DNA from: Bryobacterales bacterium
GTDB lineage: Bacteria > Acidobacteriota > Terriglobia > Bryobacterales > Bryobacteraceae
Length of the DNA: 64,000 nucleotides
Direction: 5' to 3'
Assembly (NCBI GenBank): GCA_016789905.1
Contig: JAEUQC010000108.1
Coordinates: 1-64,000 of the forward strand
Below the pieces are notes generated by a model. That model was not told the DNA's origin, ran no database searches, and was given only the letters and a program-made list of their open reading frames with translations. The translations under genes and the position numbers were made by a program. Within the stretch, counting starts at the first letter, position 1. Every line of letters starts with the position of its first letter. Positions 32,385 through 41,555 of the stretch are shown piece after piece.

Positions 32385-35300
32385 CTAGAAGACGTATTTC
32401 AGCAGGAAGCGGCCAGCAAAGCCCGGGTTGAAGATATCGGCCTTGCCGAACTGCGGCGCCAGCGATAGCGCGCGGCCATCGGTGGTGGCGGCCAGCAGCG
32501 CGGCCGGGTCGTAGCCCTTGGTCAGGTCCACACTGTGCAAATCTATCGCGGCCGACTGGCGCCGTTCGCGATTGATGGACGGATAGATACTGCGCGCCGT
32601 CTTCTGGTTGAAAAGGTTTTGCATGTTGAACTCCAGCCGCAACCGGCGTACCTCACCCATCTTGAATTCATGGGCTACCATCAGGTCCGTCTGATTGAAC
32701 ACCGGTGAGCGGCCCAGGTCGCCCCGTCCGTTGGCGAAGACGCCAACGCCGTTTTGCGTCTGGTAGTTCGTCGTGATCGGCGTGCCCGATCCGGCGTAGA
32801 AGAACCCTCCCAACTCGGTGCCGAATTTGAAGTTGTAGCTGCCGAAGAACTTCATCACATGCGGCCGGTCCGTGCCCAGCCGGCCTTCGACAATGTTGCC
32901 CTTCGAATCGAACAAGATCTCGTCCAGATCCCAGGAACGATTCGCGTTCCCGCCCTGCCGGGCGATAGAGCCGGCCGACTGCTGGCTGGTGGCTGAGGTC
33001 CGGTTGGTGGTCGGGCTTGAGATCTCGTCGGAGTTGGCGAGTCCGGCGTAGTTGCCATATAGGCGGCTATAGACATAGCTGGCCTGTCCAAACCACCGGT
33101 TGGAGAAGCGGCGGGAAACGGAGAACTCCACGCCGTCGTAGGTCCGCTTGGGTTTCGGCATGGCGAAGGGCTGTGTAGCCGTGGAGGGGATCATCACTTT
33201 GGAGATGCCTTCGCCAGGGTTGCCGAAAATGTATGTCTCGTTGCCGTCAACCAGCGTGCCCAAGTCCTCGATCGTGCGGCGCAGTGAGTTGTGCACATAG
33301 CGCACGGCCATCACCATTTGCGGCTTTACAGCGTACTCAAAGCCCAGGCTGGTGTTGGACTGGCTCATCGGCTTCAGGTCGGGGTCCACTGCGTTGAAAT
33401 CAACCAGCCGGCGGTCCCGGAATGAATTCGGAACCGCCGGGTTCCAGATATCGCGGCCGGGCGCATTGGTCCCGGAAAGGTTAAACACGTCCAGCGTGTC
33501 GAGCGCGCGGTACTTCACGGTCCAGAAATCGCCGCCAAACGAACCGCGGGCCAGTTCGTACTTGGTCCAGTCATAGAAAAGACCCCAGGACCCGTACACC
33601 TTCATGCGGCCATCGCCGAAAACGTCATAGCTGGCTCCCAGCCGCGGGGCGAGCTTCTTTTCAAATGGGAATTCAAAGGCATATTCCCGTTGTGCGCGAC
33701 GGAACGAGGGGATCTTTTCGTTTTCCGTTCGCAGGCCGAGCGACAAGCTTAACTTCTTGGAAACGCGCCATTGATCCTGAATGTAGAGGTGCGTAATGCC
33801 GGCACCGACAGAGCCGCGCGTGCCAATATCGTTCACTTCGTAGTACCCGTACTGGCCGCGATCGGTGACCCCGGTGGCGTTGGAACGGAAGGCCCGATCC
33901 CACCAGATGAAGACATAGCCGCCGCCGGGATAGCCCACGTCCACCGAGTTGACATTACGCTGGTGACCGGCGCCCACCTTCAAATTGTGCTGCCCAAGGA
34001 AATTGGCGAAGACCGAGTAATCGGCGCGGAGATACGTACGGCCGACGGCGTCTTTAAATGTCTGCTGCACCCGCGGTGTGTTTTGCGCGTTGACGCCTTG
34101 CCGCAGGTTGGCCGGAATATCGAACGGAAGGCCGATTCCGGAGGTCTGATAGGTGACCGAAGAGAAGGCCGGCACGCCATTCGTGCGGAAATTGTCGAAG
34201 AAGTATCCCCCGCGAAGTGAGAGCAGGGAAGTGTTCGACAGTTGGATATTGACGTCGCCGGAATAGCTCGCCTGCGGATTGGAAAAGCCGCGCGTTTTGT
34301 TGGCTTGATTGGAAGCGCGGTTCGCGGAGACTGCGTTGGCGTAGCTATCGTAGCCCGGCAGCGTTCCTTCACTGTAGAACGGCGAATAGAGCCAGGAGAA
34401 ATTAGTACGGACGCGGTTTGACGGATCGAACGAGAGTTTGTTGAACGCGTTCATGAAGAGGCGTTTGCGCTCGATCGTGTCGGCTTCCAGTCCGTTGGCG
34501 AACAGGTAGTCGTTTGCGGAACGCTGAAATTGCGGGCTGATGGCGGTGTAGAAATACAGCTTGTTCTTGATGAGATATCCGCCAAGTGACCCGCCGAACT
34601 CGTGTGTATCGTTCTTGAACTTCGAATCCTGTACGTAGGAGACGGTACGGTCATCGATCGGGTCCAGCAGTAGCCGCTTCACCGGGCTGGCGGAGAGCTT
34701 GTTGCCGAACAGAAAATAGTGGGCTTCGCCGTGAAACTGATTGCCGCCCGATTTGGTAACAGCGTTGACCACGCCGCCGAGTGCGCCGCCATACTCGGCT
34801 TCAATACCGTTGGTTTTGACCTGCACTTCCTGAATGTATTCAAAGGCCGCGTTCTGGCGGGATTTGCCGTTCACCAGCGAGGTGGTAGAAAGGCCATCGA
34901 CCATGAAGTTGTTCTCGGCGCCGCTGGCGCCATTCACCTGGTAACCGCCCTCAATATCGCCGGAATTCGTGAACGGAGCGAGCAGAATCACCGATTGAAA
35001 GGACCGGCCTTTCGGGATGCGGTCAATCTCGGCCGCGGTCAGGTTCTGGGCAACCGTAGTTCCCGTGAAATCGATCACCGGCGGTGCTTCGGTGACAGTG
35101 ACCGACTGTTCGACGGCGCCGATGGTGAGCGAGTTGTTGATCGTGATGGTGCGTCCGACGGGGACGATGACTTCGGCGATGTTGGTCGTTTGGAAGCCCT
35201 TGGCTTCGAGTTTGACGCTGTAGCGGCCCGGCTTCAGTTCGCGAGCGTACCAGACGCCCGCGCTATCGGAGCGCGCCGTAAGCGATTGGTTGGAATCTTT

Positions 35301-35480
35301 GTTAGTGACCGTAATCGAAACGCCGGGCAGAACGGCGCCGGAGGCGTCGGAAGTTGTGCCGGTGAGCGTACCTGTGATTTCTTGTGCAACGGAGAGCGAT
35401 GCCGCGAGTGCGAGCATCCATGCCGCGGTGAGGAGTGGTCGCCACCCGCCGCGGCTAAATATTGGGGTCATTGCTGACAT
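32385..35480 (-). CDS. Oar-like TonB-dependent receptor (tandem copy 1)
   Basis: A 1031-residue outer-membrane receptor with a signal peptide ('LLTAAWMLALAASLSVAQ'), a regulatory-like domain ('GTLTGTTSDASGAVLPGVSI', about residues 35-115), and a plug domain ('IPKGRSFQSVILLAPFTNSG', 'GASGAENNFMVDGLSTTSLV', 'EYGGALGGVVNAVTKSGG'). The barrel ends 'LLKYVF'. It is a paralogue of the adjacent 35794-38937 gene: both share the 'KGR-F-S' plug motif, 'GASG-EN-F--DG', and 'FEYIQE-Q-K--G-EAE-GGA-GGVVN', and together differ from the two receptors further left. AAAGGA lies 12 bases before ATG 35480. No exported enzyme follows on the same strand; the gluconolactonase-like gene converges from the left. Confidence 0.9.
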   Translation of the reverse strand: MSAMTPIFSRGGWRPLLTAAWMLALAASLSVAQEITGTLTGTTSDASGAVLPGVSITVTNKDSNQSLTARSDSAGVWYARELKPGRYSVKLEAKGFQTTNIAEVIVPVGRTITINNSLTIGAVEQSVTVTEAPPVIDFTGTTVAQNLTAAEIDRIPKGRSFQSVILLAPFTNSGDIEGGYQVNGASGAENNFMVDGLSTTSLVNGKSRQNAAFEYIQEVQVKTNGIEAEYGGALGGVVNAVTKSGGNQFHGEAHYFLFGNKLSASPVKRLLLDPIDDRTVSYVQDSKFKNDTHEFGGSLGGYLIKNKLYFYTAISPQFQRSANDYLFANGLEADTIERKRLFMNAFNKLSFDPSNRVRTNFSWLYSPFYSEGTLPGYDSYANAVSANRASNQANKTRGFSNPQASYSGDVNIQLSNTSLLSLRGGYFFDNFRTNGVPAFSSVTYQTSGIGLPFDIPANLRQGVNAQNTPRVQQTFKDAVGRTYLRADYSVFANFLGQHNLKVGAGHQRNVNSVDVGYPGGGYVFIWWDRAFRSNATGVTDRGQYGYYEVNDIGTRGSVGAGITHLYIQDQWRVSKKLSLSLGLRTENEKIPSFRRAQREYAFEFPFEKKLAPRLGASYDVFGDGRMKVYGSWGLFYDWTKYELARGSFGGDFWTVKYRALDTLDVFNLSGTNAPGRDIWNPAVPNSFRDRRLVDFNAVDPDLKPMSQSNTSLGFEYAVKPQMVMAVRYVHNSLRRTIEDLGTLVDGNETYIFGNPGEGISKVMIPSTATQPFAMPKPKRTYDGVEFSVSRRFSNRWFGQASYVYSRLYGNYAGLANSDEISSPTTNRTSATSQQSAGSIARQGGNANRSWDLDEILFDSKGNIVEGRLGTDRPHVMKFFGSYNFKFGTELGGFFYAGSGTPITTNYQTQNGVGVFANGRGDLGRSPVFNQTDLMVAHEFKMGEVRRLRLEFNMQNLFNQKTARSIYPSINRERRQSAAIDLHSVDLTKGYDPAALLAATTDGRALSLAPQFGKADIFNPGFAGRFLLKYVF

Positions 35481-35793
35481 TGGTTTTTGTTATCCTTTTT
35501 CGTTCATTGACCCTTTCCCCAATCAAGAGGTACGACCAGCGCTGGAGACAACCACAGCGGCTGGAAGCGGTGTCAGAACGAGCAGGAAAACATCTTTCCC
35601 AATGTCAGGCGGCTCGGAGACTAATGAAATGTCGACCCCGTCCACCACTCCGGTGAGGGTGTGGTGAACTCCGTTTTTTTGAATGTAGCATGAACCGGGC
35701 GTGCGGAAAAGGGGGTAGGTTGCGGATGCGAGGGGTAGAAAGCAGAAGGGCGGCCCGTGAGGGCCGCCCTTCCGGGTTGGGTTTGAGTTTGCC
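35481..35793. other. Intergenic region between tandem receptor genes
   Basis: A 313-base gap on the transcribed (minus) side of both receptors. It holds a strong terminator hairpin close to the upstream gene (35745-35772), a possible extended -10 element reading TGcTACATT on the minus strand (TACATT at 35687-35682), which would give a leader of about 190 bases, and the 12-base sequence GGGAAAGGGTCA (minus strand, 35519-35508). That sequence recurs immediately before the start of the other tandem receptor (38951-38940). The two receptors are therefore probably transcribed separately. Confidence 0.35.
35745..35772 (-). terminator. Hairpin terminator after receptor 35794-38937
   Basis: GAAGGGCGGCCC at 35745-35756 and GGGCCGCCCTTC at 35761-35772 form a perfect 12-bp stem with a 4-base loop, 21 bases beyond the receptor stop. 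On the minus strand it is followed by TGCTTTCT, a weak T tract. This fits an intrinsic terminator, or at least a stabilising 3' hairpin. Confidence 0.7.
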
Positions 35794-38700
35794 TTAGAAA
35801 ACCAGGCGAACGCCGAGACGGATGTTGCGCGGCGCTTGGTACGCGCCGGAGACTCCGTTCGCGGCCCCGACGCCAGCGGCGCCGTTACCGCCGGAGGCGT
35901 AGTTGCCGCCCGCAAGTCCGTAGATGGGGTTGTAGGGAATGGTTGTGCTACCGACGCGCGCAAACGCCCGCGGATCGTAGCCCTTGAAGAAATCAGCCGG
36001 GTCGATGCCGATAGCGCCGGCTCGGTTCAACTGGGTAACACGGCTGATTACCGCGGCTTGGTTGAACAGGTTTACGATATTGGCTTCAAACCGCGCGGTG
36101 AATTTCTCGTTGATCTTGAAGCTATGGTTGTAGCTCAGATCGGTTTGCAGGTAAGCGGGTGTCCGGCCCATATCGCCGCGGCCATAGGGGAATGTCGGCG
36201 CGGAAAGATAAATGACCGAAGTGGAGTCCGGTGTGCCGCTCCAGGCGAACTGGGTGATCCCGAACGTCCCCACGCCCAGTTTGCCCATCTTTTGATCAAT
36301 GGATCCAAACAGTTTCATGGTATGCGGACGGTCTGTGCCCAGAACACCAAGCACGTTCTTCTGGCTGCCGGTCGCGTCGAAGTAGTAGTACGGCAGATCG
36401 AAGGCGCGGCTGACACCCGGGTCGGAACGGCCGGATTCATCGGAGTTGGCGGAGCCAGAGTAGTTCCCGTACAGGCGGCTCCAGGTGTAGCTCGCCATTC
36501 CGTTGATGCGGTTGAAATAGCGGCCATCGAGGCGGAATTCCAAGCCATCATATTGGCGAACTGCCTCAGGGACGAGGAAGGTCCCGTTCGGCGTTTTGCC
36601 ATTGTAGACGTTTTGAGGGTCGGTGCGCGTAAGGCCGAACCCGGGGTTCCCGATGACGTACTGTTCGTTTTCGTCTTTGTCGAGAACACCGATATCCTCG
36701 ATCGCCTTCAGCAGGTCCTTGCGAACGTAGCGGATGTTGAAAACCAAACGGTCATTGATCGCCCGGGAAAGCGTCGCGCCGAATTCACGAGAGGTGTAAG
36801 GCTTGATCGCCGGGTCGATACCTTCGATTTCACCAGCGGCATTGATCGGCAGGGTGCGGTTGTCGTACTGGGTGATCTTCTCACCGCCGGCTCCAGGGTT
36901 GGCGAAGCCAAGGGCGAGCACATTCGGATTGTCCAGTTTGTAGACGTGCGAGACCCAATAGTCAGAGCCGAACGAGCCGCGGGCGAGTTCATACTTCAGC
37001 ACGTCATAGAACATGCCGAAGCTGCCGGCCAGTTTCCACTTGCCGTCACCCAATACGTCCCACGCGCCGCCGATGCGGGGAGCGATCTTGCTGCCCCAAT
37101 CGAAGCTGACTGGATTGGCGACTTTCTTGCCGTTGACTTCTTTCTTGTACGGAGGAAGAAACTCGTTCTCGAATCGAACTCCGACATTCAGCGTGACGTT
37201 CCTGTGAACGCGCCATTGATCCTGGAGATAGAAGCCCTGATTGTTCGAATTCACATCGCCCAAATTGCGGACCCCATCCTGCCAGATGTAATACCCGTAA
37301 TTGCCCGTGACTCCCCGGAAGGAACCTCGAGTGAACGCGTCTCCCCAGTAGATCTGGAACGAGCCGTTCGTGAAGTTGGTGCTGACATCATTAGAAACGC
37401 GAGCGCGAGCGTAGCCAAATTTGAAAATATGCTGCTGGCCCTTGATATTTGCGATGTAGCTCGAGTCCAGATAGATGTTGCGGCGGGTCGTGACGTCCTT
37501 GACGACGCCGAGTGTGCTGGTGACATTGCGATAGCCGTTCGCGCCGGCAAACTCCGCCGGAACTGGCAGCCGGGAGGCTGCCGAAGCGGTCTGATACTGA
37601 AGATACGGCGCGCCGGAAAGTCCGTAGTTGCCCACCTTATCATTTTGATACTTGTAGCCGAAGCGAGCGGTTACCAGCCATTTGCTGGAAATCGAATAGG
37701 TGCCGCCCACGTTTAATGACTGGGACGGCTGGAACCCGCCCTGTATGGAAAGGTCGTTGCTCGGCGCGGCGACCCGGGGATCTGGATTGGGGAGCACGCC
37801 ATTCTGCTTTAGCGGCGACCAAGTCCAGGAGGAGTATGTCTGCAACTTGGCAAAGGGATTGTAGTCGACACGGGTGAAGCCATAATGGGTCTTATCCGTG
37901 CGCTCAAAGGTGCGGGCTCCGCTGGCGTAGTTGATTGTTCGCGACGCATGGTAGAGTTCGGGCGAGTAGCCCGCGGTGAAAAACAGGCTGTTTTTCACGA
38001 CCGGGCCGGAAACCGTGAACCCAGGGTAGCGGAAGGACTCATTGTCTTTTGGCCGGGCGAAGAAATCCGCTGCGTTGGCGTTTGCCGGCGAGCGCTGCCA
38101 GAAGCCGCGGGGCCGGGGGTTCAGTTCGTCGTTGGTGAACTGATAGAACCCGACACCGTGGAAATCGTTCGATCCACCCTTGGTCTGAATGTTGACAACG
38201 CCGCCAGTGGCGCCGCCGAACTCCGCTTCAAACCCGCCGGACTTGATCTGGAGTTCCTGAATGAACTCAAACGGAATCGAGTTCTGCACGCGGAGCGAAC
38301 CGCGCCGGATGTCGGAAACATCCACGCCGTCGATCAGGAATGCGTTCTCAGATCCCGACGCGCCGTCCACCTGGAATCCGCCGACGCCCGCGTTTCCGTT
38401 CTTGTTCTCGCCGCGCACACCGGGCGCCATGGCGAGAAGCGAGTGGAAGTTGCGGCCCTTGGGCAACGCGTCAAACGTCGTTGAACTGATGTTGGTGGAG
38501 GTCTTGGACGATGTGACGTCAAGCGAAACCGCCGAATCCGTCACTTCGACTACTTCGGCCACAGCGCCAACCGCCAGCTTCGGATTAAAGTCTACCTGCG
38601 AGCCGAGCGTGACGTTGATGTTGCGCTGAACTAGCTTGGAAAAGCCCTGTTTGGATACCGTTATCGTGTATACGCCGATTGGGAGCCGGGGCAGGATGTA

Positions 38701-38937
38701 CTTGCCCTGTTCCCCGGACTGGACTTCCAGTCCTTTCGGTAACAAATCGCTGGTGGCGATAATGGTTGCGCCTGGCACCCCGGCGCCGGAGGCGTCTGTA
38801 ACGATGCCCGTAATAAGCCCAGAGTTCTCCTGCGCCACGGCGGTCGTGATACAACCGGCGAGCAAGGAGAACCCGAACAGAGTTCGCACGGCAATGCCGG
38901 CAAACCGGCCGCTGTAACGGCGTTGGTTCGAATTCAT
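35794..38937 (-). CDS. Oar-like TonB-dependent receptor (tandem copy 2)
   Basis: A 1047-residue outer-membrane receptor. Signal peptide region 'TLFGFSLLAGCITTAVAQ', a regulatory-like domain ('GLITGIVTDASGAGVPGATI', about residues 38-118), a plug ('LPKGRNFHSLLAMAPGVRG', 'GASGSENAFLIDGVDVSDIR', 'EFGGATGGVVNIQTKGGSND'), and a barrel ending 'VRLVF'. It is the closer paralogue of the neighbouring receptor 32385-35480 by plug motifs. The ribosome site is the purine-rich GGGAAAGGGTCA just before ATG 38937. A perfect hairpin follows its stop. Long open frames on the opposite strand (for example 35836-37716) are shadows of its codon pattern. Ligand unknown. Confidence 0.9.
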   Translation of the reverse strand: MNSNQRRYSGRFAGIAVRTLFGFSLLAGCITTAVAQENSGLITGIVTDASGAGVPGATIIATSDLLPKGLEVQSGEQGKYILPRLPIGVYTITVSKQGFSKLVQRNINVTLGSQVDFNPKLAVGAVAEVVEVTDSAVSLDVTSSKTSTNISSTTFDALPKGRNFHSLLAMAPGVRGENKNGNAGVGGFQVDGASGSENAFLIDGVDVSDIRRGSLRVQNSIPFEFIQELQIKSGGFEAEFGGATGGVVNIQTKGGSNDFHGVGFYQFTNDELNPRPRGFWQRSPANANAADFFARPKDNESFRYPGFTVSGPVVKNSLFFTAGYSPELYHASRTINYASGARTFERTDKTHYGFTRVDYNPFAKLQTYSSWTWSPLKQNGVLPNPDPRVAAPSNDLSIQGGFQPSQSLNVGGTYSISSKWLVTARFGYKYQNDKVGNYGLSGAPYLQYQTASAASRLPVPAEFAGANGYRNVTSTLGVVKDVTTRRNIYLDSSYIANIKGQQHIFKFGYARARVSNDVSTNFTNGSFQIYWGDAFTRGSFRGVTGNYGYYIWQDGVRNLGDVNSNNQGFYLQDQWRVHRNVTLNVGVRFENEFLPPYKKEVNGKKVANPVSFDWGSKIAPRIGGAWDVLGDGKWKLAGSFGMFYDVLKYELARGSFGSDYWVSHVYKLDNPNVLALGFANPGAGGEKITQYDNRTLPINAAGEIEGIDPAIKPYTSREFGATLSRAINDRLVFNIRYVRKDLLKAIEDIGVLDKDENEQYVIGNPGFGLTRTDPQNVYNGKTPNGTFLVPEAVRQYDGLEFRLDGRYFNRINGMASYTWSRLYGNYSGSANSDESGRSDPGVSRAFDLPYYYFDATGSQKNVLGVLGTDRPHTMKLFGSIDQKMGKLGVGTFGITQFAWSGTPDSTSVIYLSAPTFPYGRGDMGRTPAYLQTDLSYNHSFKINEKFTARFEANIVNLFNQAAVISRVTQLNRAGAIGIDPADFFKGYDPRAFARVGSTTIPYNPIYGLAGGNYASGGNGAAGVGAANGVSGAYQAPRNIRLGVRLVF

Positions 38938-39239
38938 AGTGACCCTTTCCCTTGTAACTAATGTAAAAGCTTGTACCCATCCACTCCCCTGGTGGGAGAG
39001 CGGTATTGCGAGACTGCCATGGCGCTCCTTGGCGCCCGGTCAGTGAACGGTACCGAACCGACTCATTCATTGCAGTGTCATTCGGTTGAAACCGCTCGAT
39101 AAAATGAGGCTACCACGAATGGGAGGTGCTCATTTGTGCCAGGAGTCACATCCCCCGAATGCGAAATGCCGGACGCTCATGTCCGGCACTTCTTTGCTCG
39201 CTTGGGGTATTCATCGGCGCACCTATTGCGCCGCCCTGC
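38938..39239. other. Intergenic region upstream of receptor 35794-38937
   Basis: A 302-base gap between the start of the receptor gene and the end of the PilZ gene, both on the minus strand. It must hold the receptor promoter and the PilZ gene 3' end. A terminator-like hairpin is at 39167-39188. A minus-strand TACATT (38965-38960) is a possible -10 close to the receptor start. No credible gene was found; the plus-strand frame at 39126 has no ribosome site and no family character. Confidence 0.35.
39167..39188 (-). terminator. Hairpin terminator after the PilZ gene
   Basis: TGCCGGAC at 39167-39174 pairs with GTCCGGCA at 39181-39188 around a 6-base loop. The stem can be extended on both sides with one mismatch (to 39163-39192). 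On the minus strand it is followed by TTTCGCATT. It lies about 50 bases after the PilZ stop codon. Confidence 0.55.
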
Positions 39240-39563
39240 CTAATTAGTGTTTTTCGCCGACGTCCTGAACTCGTACTGCTGGATTTCGATCGCCGTCTGA
39301 CCCCCCTCAAACCGCGTCACGCGTCCGCGTGCCACCAGTTTGAGCGGTGTCTGGTTGTTTAGTTGCGCCGGCCAACTCACTGAAACCTCCAGCCGCCGTC
39401 CAGGCAATAGAATATGTTCGCTTGTGAACAGAATTCCGTTGCTGCTCATATTGACGGTCCGTCCGATTCCGGTCTCGTCTGTGCTCTTCTTGCTGATCAC
39501 CTTATAGCGGACCTCGCGCTCGATCGGAAATCGATCCGCGCCGCGTCTGTCTTTGTTGTGCAT
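39240..39563 (-). CDS. PilZ domain protein (candidate c-di-GMP receptor)
   Basis: A 107-residue single-domain PilZ protein. The c-di-GMP-binding elements are visible: the basic 'DRRGADRFPIEREVRYKV' (RxxxR-type, with extra Arg) and '(D/N)xSxxG' as 'VNMSSNGILFTSE'. Beta strands 'RRLEVSVSWPAQL' and 'LVARGRVTRFEGGQTAIEI' complete the barrel. It is probably cytoplasmic and may adjust motility, adhesion or secretion in response to c-di-GMP; no partner is encoded nearby. I placed the start at ATG 39563, where the PilZ pattern begins. The frame is open back to 39803 (187 residues) with another ATG at 39689, so an N-terminal extension cannot be excluded. Confidence 0.78.
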   Translation of the reverse strand: MHNKDRRGADRFPIEREVRYKVISKKSTDETGIGRTVNMSSNGILFTSEHILLPGRRLEVSVSWPAQLNNQTPLKLVARGRVTRFEGGQTAIEIQQYEFRTSAKNTN

Positions 39564-39838
39564 ATCCGTTTGCAATGCGATCCTCCAAACGCCGTTCCCC
39601 GGTTCTCCGGTGGAGTCCAGCTCCCAATCGGCTCCGGTTTCCGAGCGCCGTTGTTTGCTCTCATTAAGCTTCCTATTGCCGGTTTGCATCAACAATAGGA
39701 CACCCGATTCATTCCGCGATAGTACTTCGTAACTCTTGGTCCGGTACGTATCGAAAGTCCCGGGTGGTACTTTGCACAAATAGGGGGATCGCTTACTACC
39801 CAAGTGCGCATGGCCAATGCCGTGCCATACTGACGCCT

Positions 39839-40258
39839 ATGAGACTGATTCTTCCCCTATTGCTTCTCCTCTCCACCGCTGCTTTCGCTGAAAAGAAGGT
39901 CATCGCGCCACCAGGAACGCCGTCCGGCCGTCCCTTCTCCCCGGCGATTCTGTCCGGAGGGACCCTCTACGTTTCCGGTCAGGTGGGCTCCGACAAACAG
40001 GGCAACTATCCCGAAAAATTCGAGGACGAAGTGAAGCTTTGTTTAGACCGCATTGGCGAAACGCTGCAGGCGGGCGGTTTCAGTTTCAAAGATCTTGTTA
40101 CAGTGCAAGTCTATCTGACCGATATGGAGCTATTCCAGAAAATGAACGGCGTCTACATGTCGGTCATTCCCGAACCCAGGCCGGCCCGGACGACCGTCGG
40201 TGTCGCAAAGCTGGTTGGCAAGGCGCGGATCGAAATTACCGTCACTGCCCGGAAGTAG
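39839..40258 (+). CDS. Exported RidA/YjgF family protein
   Basis: A 139-residue RidA-family protein. The family includes deaminases that hydrolyse reactive enamine/imine intermediates such as 2-aminoacrylate. Landmarks: 'PFSPAILSGGTLYVSGQVG', 'KLCLDRIGETLQAGGFSFKD', 'VQVYLTDMELFQKMNGVY' and the substrate-binding Arg in 'PRPARTTVGVAKL' (equivalent to E. coli Arg105). Unlike classical cytosolic RidA, it begins with a signal peptide (MRLILPLLLLLSTAAFA), so it is predicted to be periplasmic. The start ATG 39839 directly precedes that signal. Its 3' end overlaps the convergent rarA by 17 bases. Confidence 0.9.
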   Translation: MRLILPLLLLLSTAAFAEKKVIAPPGTPSGRPFSPAILSGGTLYVSGQVGSDKQGNYPEKFEDEVKLCLDRIGETLQAGGFSFKDLVTVQVYLTDMELFQKMNGVYMSVIPEPRPARTTVGVAKLVGKARIEITVTARK

Positions 40259-41555
40259 GCTTCTTGTAGAACTCCCGTTTGGTTTCGCGAATCGCCGAAA
40301 GCTTCTCGGCGATTCGCGGCTCCACACCCTGGTTTGTGGGCTGGTAGAATTCGGCGCCCGCCAAGCTCTCCGGTAGGCACTCCATGCCTGTCAATGCGTC
40401 TCCGTATTCGTGGGCGTGCCGGTAACCCTCCCCGTATCCCCACTGCTTCATGTGCTTGGTGGGGGCGTTGCGCAGATGCATGGGCACCGGTTCGGCAGCA
40501 TGTTTTTGTGTTGCGTCTCGTGCGGATTTCAATGCCTTGTACGCCGCGTCGGACTTCGGCGCCAGGCTCAAATACAGCGCGCACTGCGCCAGCGCCTGGT
40601 CGCCTTCCGGGATACCCAGGAAGTGAACGGTCTGCTGGCACGCAATTGCCTGTTCGACGGCGCGCGGATCCGCCATTCCGATATCCTCCACCGCCATGCG
40701 CACCAGTCGCCGGGCGATGTACATCCGGTCCTCACCGGCTTCCAACATCCGTGCCAGCCAGTACAGGGCGGCGTCGGCATCGGAGGCACGAACCGATTTA
40801 TGCAGCGCGGAGATGACGTTGTAGTGCTCCTCCCCACCTTTGTCGTAGAGCAGCGACTTGCGCGTGATGATTCCGGCAAGCGTCTCCTGCGTGATTTGGC
40901 CATCCTCCGCGGCCGACGCGGCGAGTTCCAGCAGATTGTACGCTGTGCGCGCGTCGCCATTGGCGAAAATGGCGATCTGTTCCAGGTGGGCGGCGTCGCA
41001 GGCAACCTCCAACTCGCGCAGTCCCCTCGTCAACAGACCGACAAGGTCCGCCGTGTCGAGCGCCTTCAACGCGTAGACACGCGAACGGGAAAGCAGCGCC
41101 GAGTTCACTTCGAACGATGGGTTCTCCGTGGTGGCGCCAATCAGGATCACATCGCCTCTCTCCACATAGGGCAGGAACGCGTCCTGTTGGGCCTTGTTGA
41201 AACGGTGGATTTCATCGACGAATAGGACTGTCCGCCGGCCAAGGCGTCGTGTATGCTCGGCGCGCGACATTACCTCTTTGATCTCTTTCATACCTGCAAG
41301 CACGGCGGAGAAGGGAACGAAATCGGCTTTCGTTGTCTGGGCGATGATCGTGGCCAGTGAGGTTTTCCCCACGCCCGGGGGGCCCCAGAGGATCAGGCTG
41401 GTTAGATGATCGCTTTCAATGGCGCGGCGCAGGGGCTTCCCCTTGCCCAGAATATGCTCCTGGCCTGCAAAGCCGTCCAGCGACTGCGGGCGCAGCCGCT
41501 CGGCGAGAGGGCGCTTGGGTTCTCCGGGTGTGCTGGGTATATCGAAAAGGCTCAT
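40242..41555 (-). CDS. rarA: Replication-associated recombination protein A (RarA/MgsA)
   Basis: A 437-residue AAA+ ATPase of the RarA/MgsA/WRNIP1 family, acting at stalled replication forks. Walker A is 'LILWGPPGVGKTS' (Lys64), Walker B 'TVLFVDEIHRFNKAQQDAFL', sensor 1 'LIGATTENPSFEVNSALLSR', with the RarA-specific 'GGEEHYNVISALHKSVR' and 'YWLARMLEAGEDRMYIARRL' in the C-terminal tetramerisation part. Length fits the family. It overlaps the SpoU methyltransferase gene upstream by 4 bases (ATGA), suggesting coupling, and converges with the exported RidA gene. Confidence 0.96.
   Translation of the reverse strand: MSLFDIPSTPGEPKRPLAERLRPQSLDGFAGQEHILGKGKPLRRAIESDHLTSLILWGPPGVGKTSLATIIAQTTKADFVPFSAVLAGMKEIKEVMSRAEHTRRLGRRTVLFVDEIHRFNKAQQDAFLPYVERGDVILIGATTENPSFEVNSALLSRSRVYALKALDTADLVGLLTRGLRELEVACDAAHLEQIAIFANGDARTAYNLLELAASAAEDGQITQETLAGIITRKSLLYDKGGEEHYNVISALHKSVRASDADAALYWLARMLEAGEDRMYIARRLVRMAVEDIGMADPRAVEQAIACQQTVHFLGIPEGDQALAQCALYLSLAPKSDAAYKALKSARDATQKHAAEPVPMHLRNAPTKHMKQWGYGEGYRHAHEYGDALTGMECLPESLAGAEFYQPTNQGVEPRIAEKLSAIRETKREFYKKPTSGQ

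Noticed and set aside
35836..37716. 626-residue plus-strand frame opposite receptor 35794-38937
   Set aside because: Its length is striking, but it mirrors the codon pattern of the receptor; composition is Val/Arg/Asp-rich without domains or a start signal.
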